Positions 33,127-45,437 of a stretch of 64,000 bases of DNA are shown here, one piece after another. The notes beneath the pieces were generated by a model. That model saw only the letters and a list, made by a program, of their open reading frames with translations, was not told the DNA's origin and searched no databases. The translations under genes were made by a program, and so were the position numbers. Origin of the DNA: Scleromitrula shiraiana (lineage: Eukaryota > Ascomycota > Leotiomycetes > Helotiales > Sclerotiniaceae); the NCBI GenBank assembly GCA_028455995.1, contig JABELC010000001.1, forward strand, positions 1,786,501-1,850,500, given 5' to 3'. Numbering within the stretch: the first letter of the stretch is position 1; every line of letters begins with the position of its first letter.

Positions 33127-34728
33127 ACGAAACGGATAAATATTCCGGCACCATCTCATTCTCAACCCATGCAACCAAGTCGTCGAATGAAATAGTCGGT
33201 TGACCTCCTGATCCACCAGAACAATGTCCGAATCCGGGGATTAGGAAGAGTCGGTAGGAATCATCGATGTTGGGGGTTGTGGCGTTGACGGCTGAGTGAT
33301 AGTGGATGCTTCCGCCTGTGGGGATTATAGAATCGGCCTATATGGAGGGGAGAGTTGGTTTTATTTTTCTAGAACGGGAAAGGAGTAGTGAATCCTCATT
33401 CTTGCCATTCCATGATACGAAATTAGCTTTCCTCCTGCCTCCTTGAAAGCGCTCAAATCCGGATCATTCGCACTAATCAAATCATCGAATAATTGTTTCC
33501 CCTTATGAAACAAAGTATCAAAAACTTCATGCGTCATATTACCAAGTGGATAATCAGTATTCTTCTCAATAAAATATTGAATCCATTGAGTAGCAAGACT
33601 ATTAGGACTACTAGTACATGTACCATTAGTAGAACAGGAAGTCGTATCTAGCGCATATCCGGAGAGGGAACTATCGCCCGAGAGATCAGCATCGCAGTTT
33701 ACGCCGTACCAGGGAAAACCACCATTAGCTGAGCGCGAACTCGCCCAAGTGACATTTGCAACAAGCGCGGCTGTTTGGCTGATTACGCGGGACGTTCTGG
33801 TTGTGCTGCAATTGATGGTTTGACCCATGATGCTATAGGGGTCAAAATCGTAATTGTAAAGGGTGGATACAACACCGTCTGTGACCCCATCTGCGGCATC
33901 GCAGTATGCGGTTGCGGCCGAGACTATGGCGTTGAATTCGCAGTTTGCGGGCCATGAGCCGACGAGGTCCATCATGAGTGTTGGGTAGAAAATGTTCATG
34001 ATGAATTCGTTCCAGTTTATTGCGGGGGTGGAAGCGGCAATTCCATCGTAGGCGTTGGGATAACGTTGTGCGAGCATCATTCCTTGACGTCCACCTTGGG
34101 AACAACCGCTAAAGTAGGAGTAATTTGGAGGTTTGCCATAGAAACTATTGACGAGGTCGTTCCCAATGATAGATTGTTCATACAAAGTGACGGATCCTAG
34201 GCTTTGGAGATTATAGGGATTGACATTCCCTGGGCTAGTGAGTGCCCATGGCGAGGCATCAGATGCGCTTCCAAGTCCTGCGTCGGTGATAATAGTCGCA
34301 TATCCTTCACCAATTGCTGCATCCATGGTGTAATACGAGAGAAGAAATCTACCTGCAATCCAACCTCCGCAACCTGTTGCTTGCAATCGTCCATTCCAGC
34401 CGTCGAGGGGTAGCCATGTCTCTGCATAGATCTGGTCATTCTCCCCGAGGTGAGTGTAACTGACGGTGATGTTGCAAAGGTTAGCATTCTGTGCCGTAAT
34501 GGTGGGAGGAGTATAGTTCAGGTAATCGGGGGCAGTTTTGGTATAATCGGAAACTACACTTGCAGTGATAGAGAGAAATTCAACACCAACAATAGTTGGG
34601 TAAGGGATTGATTGTACAGAACACATGGAAGTCAGGTTGGAGAACATGGTGATAGATTCTACACAAAAAGCCATAGCTGCTTGGAGGAAGGATTGAAGAA
34701 ACGATCGAATACTTGAGAAATAATTCAT
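32933..34728 (-). CDS. Tannase/feruloyl esterase family protein
   Basis: Minus strand, exons 33406-34728 and 32933-33337, giving 575 residues. The intron has a GC donor (ATG|GCAAGA) and an ATATAG acceptor; without it the protein would stop before the catalytic Asp. The family CS-D-HC pattern is complete: Cys209-Ser210 in GCSQGG, Asp443 in ADSIIP, and His479-Cys480 in PGFGHC, where the two Cys form the disulphide that holds the triad. Members cut ester bonds of gallic or ferulic acid in plant tannins and cell walls and are normally secreted. The N-terminus is moderately hydrophobic (RSFLQSFLQAAMAFC), so secretion is likely but not proven. A hexanucleotide repeat in the second exon encodes a Ser-Glu run at about residues 513-531, just before the conserved terminal ICRYPK segment. 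Substrate cannot be assigned. Confidence 0.85.
33069..33124. repeat. (CTCACT)n hexanucleotide repeat inside the tannase coding region
   Basis: About nine perfect six-base units. On the coding strand they read GAGAGT-type codons, giving alternating Glu and Ser. Because the unit is six bases, length changes keep the frame. Confidence 0.9.
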
Positions 34729-35879
34729 GTAGTGTATCCTTTACCTTATATATTGATATGCGATAAAATTTGTTCTATCATAAACAATGCAATGATCGAG
34801 CACGTGTATTCGTTCCCCTTATGATATGTTTAAGGAAGCTCGAACTACATAAGAGGATAATAGGATCATAGGATATAGTCCACAATATGGTAGTACTGAC
34901 CACCTGGGAAACTATTACGTCGCTAGGTAATGGTATAATCAAAGACGACAGTTCACTCGAATTTGGTGGTTGTTATTGTGGTAACAACCTTGGAATATAT
35001 ATTAACCATCTCTCGAATTCCTCTTGGCCCTTCTTAAATTAATCATCTAGCTTCCTCCCAATACGCGTATGCCGTATTACTAGTACGAATGCAGCGAGGA
35101 TTGGCCACTAGGGTGTGTATTAACTCCTGCACCAAAATTATATCTTAGATTTAATCATATTATTTATGTTTATTCTGAATCATGATACAGTTTTATTTGA
35201 TCTTATTAGATCATGATATCAAATTATCCAGTTATAAACTAGACAATTAACGTATAAATTTCAAGATGATATATGAATTAATACACCCCTTGGTAGGCCC
35301 ATTAATAAATGACGGAATTGAGAGAAGAGGGTGAAGTGGAACATAGTACTATAGGACAATGAGATTGCAGTTGATGGTGCAAGGATTACATAGATCGGGG
35401 TATCTACACAGTAGGCAAGTGTCTACTAGATGTTGAAGAACCCCCAAACTACATACTATGTAGCATTCAAATGCCGTGCATTATCAACGAATGTTTATAG
35501 AATTATACGAAAGATAGAGTAGAACATGTAATAGGGAAAAGGGCGGCTCAAAGTACACATAATCTTCAATGGAAGATTGATATGAGATGGTAAATATTAG
35601 CGCTAAAATGTTAAGGTCTAACACCAGCATAGACGAAAACCAACAAGTGGATCCGCCCCAGCTATGAAAGGTGTTGCATTATCTCGTATAGATGGATATG
35701 CTAGATGATAATCGGCACGGATCAAACAATGGAGAAGTGCACCAGAAGAAATGTCATTTCAGTATTTTGCATTTACTACTCGTGATCCGGTTCATTGAGC
35801 CCACAGCTAGAACATCCGCCCGAGATGTATGAAAAACACCAATATTTGCACCCAATCCCCGAACTCTGCCACAAAACAT
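34729..35879. other. Intergenic region with a candidate short inverted-repeat element
   Basis: No gene seen. It contains a candidate MITE at 35111-35289, listed separately, and lies upstream of the tannase gene and downstream of eL20. Confidence 0.6.
35111..35289. mobile_element. Candidate MITE-like AT-rich element
   Basis: About 179 AT-rich bases bounded by GGGTGTGTATTAACTC on the left and GAATTAATACACCCC on the right. These are inverted copies apart from one indel and one C/T difference. A similar end (GGGGGGTATTAATTC) starts another AT-rich segment at 44971. No clear target duplication could be seen, so this remains a candidate. Confidence 0.4.
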
Positions 35880-36983
35880 TTAGTAGAAAGTCGATGGTCG
35901 CTTGGAGGCGAAGAGTTTGCGGCCGGCTTGCTTGGATACATGATGAGGAAGAGGGAATTTGAGGTCCTTTTCGAGGAGTTGCTTGATGTATGCACGCTTG
36001 ACGTCTTCGGTCTTCTCGATTTCAACAACCTTAAGGATCTGATCGCAATTTGGTAAGTAAGAATATTAAATAAAAAGCAACAAATGAACTTACGTGGATG
36101 GATCTGAAACGGGAACGATGTCTGGCAGCCATATCTTGGTACAAAGCCTCAACAGCGTCGGTTCTTGACATCTCACGGTACTCCTTGTACATGTTGTGAG
36201 TTCCGGATCGGGAATCATATCTGATCCAGATACCGAAGTTCTTGACCTTCAATGGGCGCTTCTCGGAGATCTAGAAAAATCTATATTAATACCCATTTAC
36301 TATGTCTATGAATTTCGGGTAAGATATACCTTGTTCAAGCTGACGATCTCTCCGTTGGCCTTCTTGACCTTTTGCAATTGCATCAAGAAGTACCAGAAAC
36401 GAGACTTTGCAACAACGGTGTTTGGTGCAAAGATTCTCATGCGGAACAACTTTGGGGTTGGGTTTGCCTCGGATGGCAGATGGCGGCCAATGACCTGGTA
36501 TTCACTAAGACGACCTAGAAAATCGAGAGTTAGTATCTGCAGCTACCAATCTTTTGTTGTCCACATTTCTTGCTATAAACGGATCCGTTATAGCAACAGG
36601 GCATCCAGGATTGTTGAATTGGGGCCGAATCATCTATTCCCGACAGTCGAGGAGCAAGATAGCGGTAAAATTCGAATGATAATAACTCGAACTTTCCCGG
36701 AAGTGTTGGAAATCGTGCTAAGGGGGTTTCGAAAGCCTGGCGCCCAACATCATTGAAGCCGTATCAATCCCCCATACAAGGCTGTAAAGACCATCCATCC
36801 AGACAAGTCAATTCCTCCAAATATGCAATTCGAGAGTAATTCCGTAACCGTATCCGCAGGTTTATTCGTAATTCGATGCGCACAATAATGTGATTGGCCA
36901 TATTCGTCATTGTCGATATTCCAAATCCCCAGTCCATTTCCGCTTCCTCATTTATAACATAAAAGAAAATCTGTCTTACCCAT
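35880..36983 (-). CDS. RPL20: 60S ribosomal protein eL20 (L18a/L20)
   Basis: Minus strand, four coding exons: 36980-36983 (only ATGG), 36330-36514, 36094-36270, 35880-36038; 174 residues, the usual length. Conserved eL20 segments are exact in style: SEYQVIGRHLP, PKLFRMRIFAPNTVVAKSRF, VKNFGIWIRYDSRSGTHNMY, the YQDMAARHRSRFRSIH segment, and the terminal KRPSTFY. It is a structural protein of the large ribosomal subunit. The 465-base first intron begins right after ATGG with GTAAGA, and a further probable leader intron ends near 37135 (TTTTGCAG). Long first introns next to the start codon are common in ribosomal protein genes and often aid expression. The family assignment is certain; the four-base first exon is inferred from phase and splice signals. 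Confidence 0.95.
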
Positions 36984-37609
36984 CTTTAATGGGAATTAGC
37001 TGATATTCTTGATCACTCTCTGGCGATAGAACTGAACGTACTGTGAAAGTTTGGCCGTAGTTGTTGTCGTTAATTTGTCGCTACAGAATCGGGCTTGAGA
37101 CTCTTCGAAATTCGATGTTCTCAATCTCGGCTGCAAAATTTCGAAGTTAAGCTAAGGGTTTGAATTTTCGACAGCCCTAGAGATGGCGGCCTTACCATAT
37201 TAGGCTAGACGTCATGTGGCAGCAACAAGAAATAGATATGTGGGTCTATGGTGTGTCAGCAACAAATTCTGGGAGACGATTATCGATAACTACCCTTCGA
37301 GAAATTGATGGTGATACACGAATTCACATTTATATTCTTGATATTTATCCTTCATTCTTTCTCTATGAATAATTTGAGTCTGAATGATTCTGACATACAT
37401 TTCATGAGTTGATACAGTTTTTTCTTCACTTCCATTCCTTGTTGTGATCACGCACATGCCCTTCAAATTTCTGTTTGATACCCAGTCACGTTTGATCGTT
37501 CGTTCATTCCTTCTACCATCACAACCTAAAGACATTCAGCCAATACTCTTCATATTCATAACGATTAGAAAATCCTACTGTTGATTTCATAGTTTGATCA
37601 AGTTCAGAG
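36984..37609. other. Divergent promoter region of eL20 and CSN12
   Basis: Contains the eL20 leader exon(s) and a probable leader intron on the minus strand (donor ATG|GTAAGG near 37194, acceptor TTTTGCAG near 37135), then the CSN12 promoter. A minus-strand frame at 37290-37535 is not recognised and not called. Confidence 0.6.
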
Positions 37610-39381
37610 ATGGATTCTCTCTTTCAAGACTTCAAATACGCCTACAATGAAGGGAATGGATACAATCTCTCTATGGCTCTTTACCCATTAACATCCGACA
37701 AACTTCGATTATTCTATCAGAGTACGAATCATGCGCATGTGAAGAAAGATATTAAATATCGACTCCTCTATGAAGATCATTCCCCATTAAACTGTTCTGT
37801 GGAGGAGGCCAACGGATGGGTGGAGGTATTCTGTGCATTCTGGAAGGTTATTGGTTTGCTCTCAAATGCGGAAGCAGCTGGTAATGATAATTCAAAGGTA
37901 TGAACTCTTCGGTGAAGTAGCCATATATAGGGAGAGCTCTACCGTAGTTGCGCTCGAAGCTTGATGAAGGATACATAGTCACGTGACAAATATTGTTTAT
38001 ATCAAGCTTTTGGAGCATCTTGTAAAGTTGCTGGCTAACAGACGTATAGGATGCATGGACTAAAGTGTACGAAGCATGGAAAGAAGTAACCAATGTTCTA
38101 ATACGTGGTTACACTGCTTGTGGCTTCGAAGCATGGACAGTTCCTTGCTTATATGTGGTCGGCAAGTATATACGTCTCTTCGCCATCAAGGCTGATGAGG
38201 CAACCGGTACTGTTATGGGTGTAGTCACAGATTTCCAAGAAGACTTGACCTCAGAATCCGAGAAAAATGAAAAACTCGAAGATGCAGCTAGACAGCTCAA
38301 TCGCATATTCACATTGTGTTTGAGTGATAGGTAAGATCTCTTTACCAAATCAGGGTCCACGCGCTAATCTATCAAAAATAGAGCATCTCTCGAAGAATCT
38401 AGAAAATGGGCTACATACAACATCATCAATCTCCTATTCAAAACTTACTTCAAATTAAACTCGATAGGCTTATCGAGGAACATCCTAAATGCCATCCAAG
38501 CATATAGAGGTGATATGCCTAGCCTAGAGTCATTCCCAATGTCACACCAAGTGACTTTTAAATACTATGTTGGGGTCATCTATTTCCTTGAAGAACATTA
38601 TGCAGAGGTGAGTATATTGATTCATGACTATTAACTAATGACGCCGACTAAGTCTCCTCTAGGCAGAAAAGAATCTCACCGAAGCATGGAAACTATGCCA
38701 TAAGAATTCCACAAAAAACAAAGAGTATGTTCCACCCACCATGTGGTAACACCACCACCATAATCAATCACTAATCACGGGACCCAGACTCATCCTAACA
38801 TACCTAATCCCCTGCCACCTCCTCACAACCCACACCCTCCCAACCTCCTCCCTCCTCGCCCCCTATCCCAAACTCCAAAAGCTCTTCCTTCCCCTTTCCC
38901 GCTGCATAAAAAAAGGCGACCTATCCGGCTTCGATGCCGCCCTCCTAGCCGGCGAGAACGAATTCGTAAAACGCCGTATCTACCTAACACTCGAGCGAGG
39001 CCGTGACATTGCATTGCGCAATCTTCTGCGCAAAGTTTTCATAGCCGGTGGTTATGAGGAGGCGAAGGATCCGGCTGCTGCTCCTGTGAGACGCACTAGA
39101 ATTCCTGTGGCGGAGTTTGGCGCCGCGATTAGTATTGGGAGTAAAGAGTCGATCGAAAATGACGAGGTGGAATGTTTACTTGCGAATATGATTTATAAGG
39201 TTAGTTGATCCATTTTATTTTCACATATTAAATACTTATTTATGACGTTACGACGAAATGAAATATGATCAAGATTACTAATTATCCATACACGCAGAAC
39301 TTGATGAAAGGTTATATTGCACGCGAACGAGGTATCGTGGTCCTTAGTAAAGGTGGCGCATTTCCCGGCACTGGGGTATGA
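37610..39381 (+). CDS. csn12: PCI-domain protein CSN12 (Thp3/CSN12 or PCID2 family)
   Basis: Six exons: 37610-37897, 38050-38330, 38382-38607, 38663-38724, 38788-39199, 39298-39381; 450 residues with all junctions in phase. The N-terminus MDSLFQDFKYAYNEGNGY and the later segments FKTYFKLNSIGLSRNILNAI and TFKYYVGVIYFLEEHY match fungal CSN12. These are TPR-like helices ahead of a C-terminal PCI domain (about residues 300-440) that includes the AAISIGSKESIENDEVECLL stretch, ending with the MKGYIARERGIVVLSKGGAFP winged-helix strand. Family members take part in mRNA-related complexes (with Thp3 or TREX-2) and were first named from association with the COP9 signalosome. Which role applies here cannot be read from sequence. 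The gene is divergent from eL20. Confidence 0.88.
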
Positions 39382-40937
39382 TAATTTAGACCTCATACTG
39401 TATGAAGAGGAAGAGATAAATAGCACCAGATAATCAACAAATGAATTATACATACTTTAGATGTGTACAAATTTCAGACTTTTTTCATTCGACACCACCG
39501 ACTTTGCGTTCTAATTATGGATGTGCTTGCTTTTTATATCTCGTCATGTAGTACATGTCAAACAGCCCAGGGCTCTTGCAGCATAAAGTAAATGCCCAGA
39601 GATCCTATACATCATTATATATGTATCTTGATCCCCTCATACAGCAAAACTACCAGTCATAGTTTGTTCAAGTCGCCGTTCATCCATCTCTCATCCCTCA
39701 TGCATCTCACAACCTGAGGCCCCTCAAAGTCCACCCCAATCTATCCATCCATAAAACAATAAATAAAAAATTCTATCCGTTCATCCATCCAGATATTTAA
39801 TCTATACACTTCATGATCTATGCCGCCTCGCCTCGTCACATCTCGTCTCACTTTCCTCTCTACCCGTCCATCCCTCCACCGACTCACATTTCGACTCATT
39901 CATGACTCACACCACACACCGTCACCACACACCATCATATAGCCCACCGAAGCACACCGAAGCACACCCTCTTTCCTCATATCAGTAACACAGCATTCTA
40001 CCATATCTAATCTCATTACCTAATCAGATTCAAATGCGAGTTCGAACTTCAAAGTGAGAGTTTCCAAGTTTCGCCATCTGTATCTGTATCTGTATCTCTG
40101 GCGGTGAGTATTGTATGTGTATAGATTCGTTCACATAAAGTATATTAGATATCGAAGATTGAGCATAAATATATTTATTTATTCGTTGATCGATCGATCG
40201 ATCATAGCTACTACCAATTCCAATTCCATATTCATCTCCACATTCATCTCCAACAAGCAAGTTCATATTCCATTCTTTTTGCCTGACTATCTTTGTATCT
40301 ATCTGTCTGTCTGTCTGTCTGTTCGTTCATTTCCCCATCCCTCAAATAACCATCAAGATAGCATAAAACAACAAATAACACATAACATAAGAAAATAAAA
40401 ATACATTTATCCATCCGTTGTTAATCTGATTTTCTCATCTCTCTTTTTCTCTCGGCCTAGAAATGAAATGGTGGAATAGAATGAAAGGTAACGCATCATA
40501 AATGGTTGAGGAAAGAGAGGATGTGGTAAGGTATGGGAAAGAAAAGAAACAAATGAAAGAGAAGAGAAGGGAAGGAAAAGAAAGAAAGAGGAGAGATAGA
40601 TAGCACAAAAGTGGAAAGGTAAATTGTAGTTGTACACGTAGAAGTGAAGTGAAGACCAGTCATATCCATATCCATTTCCATCCATCCATCCATCCATATT
40701 TCATGAACTCGCCAACCAGAAAAAAAAAGAAACGGAAAGCAGAATAGAAGAAGCAAACGCCAGGTGGTATCAAAATTTATTAATGTTGTTTCATAAGGCG
40801 TGTATTCGTTGATGTTGTTCGTGTCAAATAGTTAATGTGTAAGAGGAGGTGAGATGAGGTGAAGAGGGGAGGTGTATGTCAGGAAGGATTGAGAAGAGAT
40901 TGAAACGACAAGTTTATTTCTTCATTTATCCAATCAA
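39382..40937. other. Intergenic, low-complexity
   Basis: Lies between the convergent CSN12 and BTB genes. It contains C/T-rich ATCC repeats, a (GATC)n run at about 40191-40204, (TCTG)n at about 40301-40324, and purine-rich GAAAG runs at 40540-40600. No gene is supported. Confidence 0.65.
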
Positions 40938-41936
40938 TCAATGTGTTCTGATACTTCGTGGAGAAGCCCTTCAAAATAGTTAGTACGCAAGTAAGTAAAG
41001 GAGGATGAAAAGGCAAGAAAAACTTACGCAACAACATCATCAATATGATTAGCCAACGCCACGAACAAATCAAAAAAGAGTGGAGTTCCACCCTGCATCA
41101 TCTCAAGTTGCATAGTCCCACTACGCTTAAACGTACTTCTGCTTCGGATGATGAGAGCGAGATAGTGTGCTCTCAATTTCGAATCCGTATCGGGAGTATT
41201 GGCGTATGCATAGCGTGCCGATGATAGTATAGTACTACATTGAATACCGGATTCTGATTATCGATACAATTAGTTTGGAAGACATGATGGCACAAAAGAT
41301 TTGATAACTTACGAAGACCTTGTTTTCTCAATGCTACTCGTTTGAGTTCATCCAGACCGTACTTTTGAGCTGTGCAATAGATAACGGTATCTTTCAGCAA
41401 TTCACCATCAATTGAATGATGATGGATAGTTGATTCTGCGTTTCCTGCTCCATCACTCGTCTCGAGTTCCCATGCATTCTTTCGTTTGTTATGTACCAAT
41501 CTTGGATAATAATCCCCCTTGTATAAGTATTCAAGAACGGAGGAGAAGATTTCGGGCTCTTCATCGGGGAGAGTAATTCGTTTATTACTTGTTTCCATGA
41601 ATTGGTTTTGACAAGCGGCTTGGAAGAATGGTGATATACAGAGAACATCCTCATGAGCTGCGAATAAGCGTCGTTCCCGACCGACTACAATTGTAATGAT
41701 CGAACGAGTCAACTCACTTAAGAGAAATAAAAGTTAGCGACCGTAGTATTCCTCGAGGAGGGTAAGAAGATAACATACTTGGGAGATGAATGACTTTCTT
41801 CGGTCGGAAGTTTACGAGTTCGTTCATGACGATGCTTCGATACAGCATGTTCACGAAATGAATTCTTTCCTTTTCCAGTTCGACGACTTCTTGAAAAACT
41901 CCCTGTTTGCGATTTATTTAGACTTCGACTGAACAT
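40938..41936 (-). CDS. BTB/POZ-domain protein
   Basis: Minus strand, four exons: 41779-41936, 41313-41716, 41028-41253, 40938-40968; 272 residues. The N-terminal 50 residues are basic and Ser-rich. The BTB fold follows with VGRERRLFAAHEDVLCISPF, then the ITLPDEEPEIFSSVLEYLYKG strand-helix typical of fungal BTB proteins. The helical rear part holds YGLDELKRVALRKQGL and, across the next junction, ILSSARYAYANTPDTDSKLR, a motif common in this fungal subgroup. BTB domains form dimers and often act as adaptors for Cul3 ubiquitin ligases, but this subgroup has no proven role. The last 31-base exon is inferred by phase only and its end (AASPRSIRTH) is less certain. Confidence 0.82.
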
Positions 41937-43276
41937 CTCGTATTTTGAAATGTTTGTGATGTAGAAACCCTAAGACGACCACAACAACGAAGTCTACCTG
42001 GAAATCGTGTAATTAGGTTAGTATTATCAATTTTTGTCGACTGGAGGAATTGTTAGAGCCTCATTGATCGTAATGAGAGGAGTTTGATGTGAAGGGGGTG
42101 GCAGCTATATATACCCAATGCCCAGACACAGGCAATAAAGGAGCTGACGCGCTTTTGGTTGGGGAGACGTGACTGAGCAGGGGTATATGCAATCACTATG
42201 ATACGAACTAACCACGAATTCACCTGATTCCGTATAATGCCTTAATTCTTGCCTCATATTGCTTGAAATTGTAACATTGGAACCTCTTCCCAGACCCAGT
42301 ATGGTAACTGATCGGAAAGTTTGCATAAGCCGTAGTGGAGGCCCAAGCAAAAGAAAAGATTAAACATGGGAGGCTGTAAGACAAAATTTATTGCCATTCG
42401 AGGAATAAAACAAGGATGTCGGAGAGATAAATCCAATTACTGCTATGCAGTGCGAGTAGGCAAACGAAATGGTTTAGGCAGTAATATAGTGTTTAGTCAC
42501 TATAAATATAGGCCTTCAAACACTAGATTTCAGGCTTCCATCACTAACTATCTAGTAAATTTGATATAAAAGCAGCAGCTCAACTATTCCCCATTCTTCG
42601 TCGTACAATATTAATCGTATCGATAGAGCCTGCGTTTGTATCTATCCCTTGTTTCCCCGGACCACTCATTGTCCAGGCAAGGTTTCGAGATACAAAGTAG
42701 GGCTGCTGTGATTTCAAATACAAAATGAATTGATACTCAATGAATATCGATTGTTGGGAATCGAATATCTCATATTTACTATGCATTCTTTGTACACTTG
42801 TACAGTAAGTCAAGAATATCTCTCGAACTCGAACGATAAGATTATCTTCGGTATTGATTGTTAGAGCAAAAAAACTTTCGAAAGATGCCCTGAAAATGCG
42901 AAATGCGAAATAATTTACCCCTGCAGCTCAAGGAAACAGCATATGCAACGCTAAATTTACAAGGACGGCTGGGCGTTTTGGTGTAACCGATCGTTTGGAA
43001 ATGTCCTTCCATCCTTTACGAGGTCGAAACTTCGTGATTTCGAGCCCTGAAAGTTCTAGAAGATCGATATTGTTGGGAAGGATGAATTGAGATTGATGAA
43101 TATAAATGATATAATCGTGCAGGTATGATGTATAAAAATATTTATATACACTGTAAGTAAATCAACTTTGACGGAATACTTGCTCGAGATCAAAGTTTGG
43201 TATAAACTCATTTAACAGCCGTGATACCATTATCTCGTTGCCTGCCGATTAATCGGTTTCACTGCATTACCCAAGT
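41937..43276. other. Intergenic region
   Basis: Upstream of the BTB gene and downstream of the Bem46-like gene. Several 60-80-codon frames exist without recognisable content. Nothing called. Confidence 0.6.
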
Positions 43277-44789
43277 TTAAAGTTTGGGACTCATATATTC
43301 AGATTGAACAACCATCCTCCCAGAACGTTCTCGAGCAACTTCCTGTATCGCATCTGCAATTGCGGTAGACCCTCCACCGCGAACTAAAACTTCATTGTGT
43401 AGAGCTCCATCGATGACTTTTCTCGCCGTTTCAAGACCAAGATTCAAACATCTTTCCTCTAGATTTACTCCGTGGGACTCTGGAACCAGTTCATCTTTTC
43501 CGGCTTGCAGAATGAGAACTCGCGGTGCTTTTATGCCAAGCTTTTGTGTTCTTTCATGTAACTGTCCCAGTGCCTTCCAGCTATCTAGATGATTTCTCAA
43601 GAATGGCCAGAGATGTTTATATGGAAGCCACTTTTGTGGGTAAAGGGTTTCCAGCATTGCTTTACTATATTACAATCAATAACTTATGCATTCATAACAG
43701 AATAGAACCCTTACATTCCAAGAAATGGTGTTTCCAGAATCAACAACTCCAGCTGCAGTTTATCTGAGAACATATCATTCCGAGCTGCTAATCCAGAAGC
43801 AACTCCCGCACCGATGCTTTGCCCCCATAAAATGATTTGACACTCATGTGCATTTGATTGTGACTCGAGGTCCTTCTTAACCCACTTTACTGTAGCTTCT
43901 GCATCTTTCATAATACCTTTCTCGGAAGGCCTGCCTCGAGAGGTCCAATATCCCCTATAACTACAACATACAAATACATACTGTATGCCTTTATCGGATT
44001 GAGAGAATGATTTTTGGATCCTACGTGGAACAGAGGACAAGAACGGAAGTCTAGGAGGTAGCGATGAAGCATTTCCTGGTCAAAATTGTAAATAATAAAC
44101 CCAGCCAACTAAGAAAGAGAGGGAGATACCTTGAAAGTATAGAACATAAACTCGACGTGGATTCACGTTAATCTTCGAATTGTTGCACACTTCTGCAATA
44201 CAAAGACTAATTGCAGTGCCATCGGTAGATTTTATCTTTTCTTCTCGCCATTTTATACCCAGGCATTCTTTTTGATAATTTGCTATTGTTTCTTGGCGAG
44301 CATTTGGGGGTAGTCCAGGCTGTATCTATGAGATATTGAACGTATTTGAAGGACGATCTGAGATATCTATCTTACCATATAGATGATTTTATTCTGAAAA
44401 GTGACCATCATAAAGCATTTCCCTACCTCAACTCAGCATGGGCATAGTATATGTATTGGATATAAAATGGGATACATAGAACCAAGGAAGAACCAAGAAA
44501 CAGATAACAACACTTGAGGCTATCATGCTTCTCTTGCTTGCCAACATAAGAGATAGAAGAATGCCGTGATACCCAAATTCCATGCATCGATCGAACTTTC
44601 AATCAATTGGACACAAGTTGCAAGAAAGTACTTACAAGTCCAAAGACCAATTCCCAACCCAACAAAATATAAAGGAGGTAGAAGAAATGTTGGCAAATCA
44701 ATGAATGAGCGTCGTTGATGGTATCCAAATTGAACATTTCGTTTTATCCATCGCGCCTTGTGAATAGGGAGCCGAGTTGTTCGAAACAT
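43277..44789 (-). CDS. Bem46-like alpha/beta hydrolase, membrane-anchored
   Basis: Minus strand, five exons: 44636-44789, 44376-44422, 44130-44319, 43715-44075, 43277-43664; 379 residues, every junction GT-AG and in phase. Residues 30-65 form a membrane segment (LPPLYFVGLGIGLWTWKCF). The hydrolase fold follows: NKIIYMPGLPPN, FQGNASSLPPRLPFL (oxyanion side), and YRGYWTSRGRPSEKGI. Ser217 in WGQSIGAG is the nucleophile, Asp in GKDELVP the acid, and His in ALHNEV the base. LETLYPQKWLPYKHLWPFLR is typical of fungal Bem46/ABHD13 relatives. Bem46-type proteins are linked to the plasma membrane/ER and to polarity in Schizosaccharomyces and Neurospora; the substrate is unknown. The first intron (213 bases) separates the membrane segment from the catalytic part. 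Confidence 0.88.
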
Positions 44790-45437
44790 TGTGATTCAGT
44801 TGAATGTCGATCAAGCCATCTTAAATTTTATAATCCTTAGATGGCTTGTTTCTCATTCATTCATATTGTTGTTGTTATCACATCAAGAGATTTCATATGC
44901 ATGCTAGCTCTTGAGATTTTAAAAACAAAGCAATGAATTTCTGAAGATTCAGTAAAGGGGGGGGGGGGGAGGGGGGTATTAATTCATGAACCAGCTTTAC
45001 TACTGGTATATCTTGTTTTAAATAAATACATTTATTATTTAATTTATTTTCGAATAATTACCAACTTATATTCAATATCATTAGATTGAAATTTTTGATT
45101 ATTTGATTAAAACTAAATACTGTAATTTTTATATATAAATTTGGAAATAATACATGAATTTTAATACTTCATACATCCCCATTAACTAATGATTTCTAAG
45201 GCCTTAGAACCCCTCGTTCTGCCGCCCCACCAGTCCATCAAAAATCTATCGTCATCAAGTGCAAGTTTCCGGTCTCGAACATTTTAAAAATTATAAGCAA
45301 ACAAAGAAGATAAACTAAACCACACCAAGTACACTAAAAGACAGCTTCAATAGATAGCTTGTTATGAAACTTACTTAATTCTACTTTCAAATCAATTATT
45401 TAAATACAGTCAAAAATCATTTCTCTCCGATCTCAAC
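44790..45437. other. Intergenic, AT-rich with a G run
   Basis: Divergent promoter region of the Bem46-like gene and SDS22. A near-continuous G run lies at about 44957-44976. From 44971 to 45180 there is an AT-rich segment whose left end resembles the candidate element at 35111. Confidence 0.55.

Noticed and set aside
32950..33216. Arg-Val repeat frame opposite or within the tannase gene
   Set aside because: Out-of-frame reading of the same hexanucleotide repeat.
42105..42813. Minus-strand frames between BTB and Bem46-like genes
   Set aside because: Short, overlapping and unrecognisable; two different frames compete for the same DNA.
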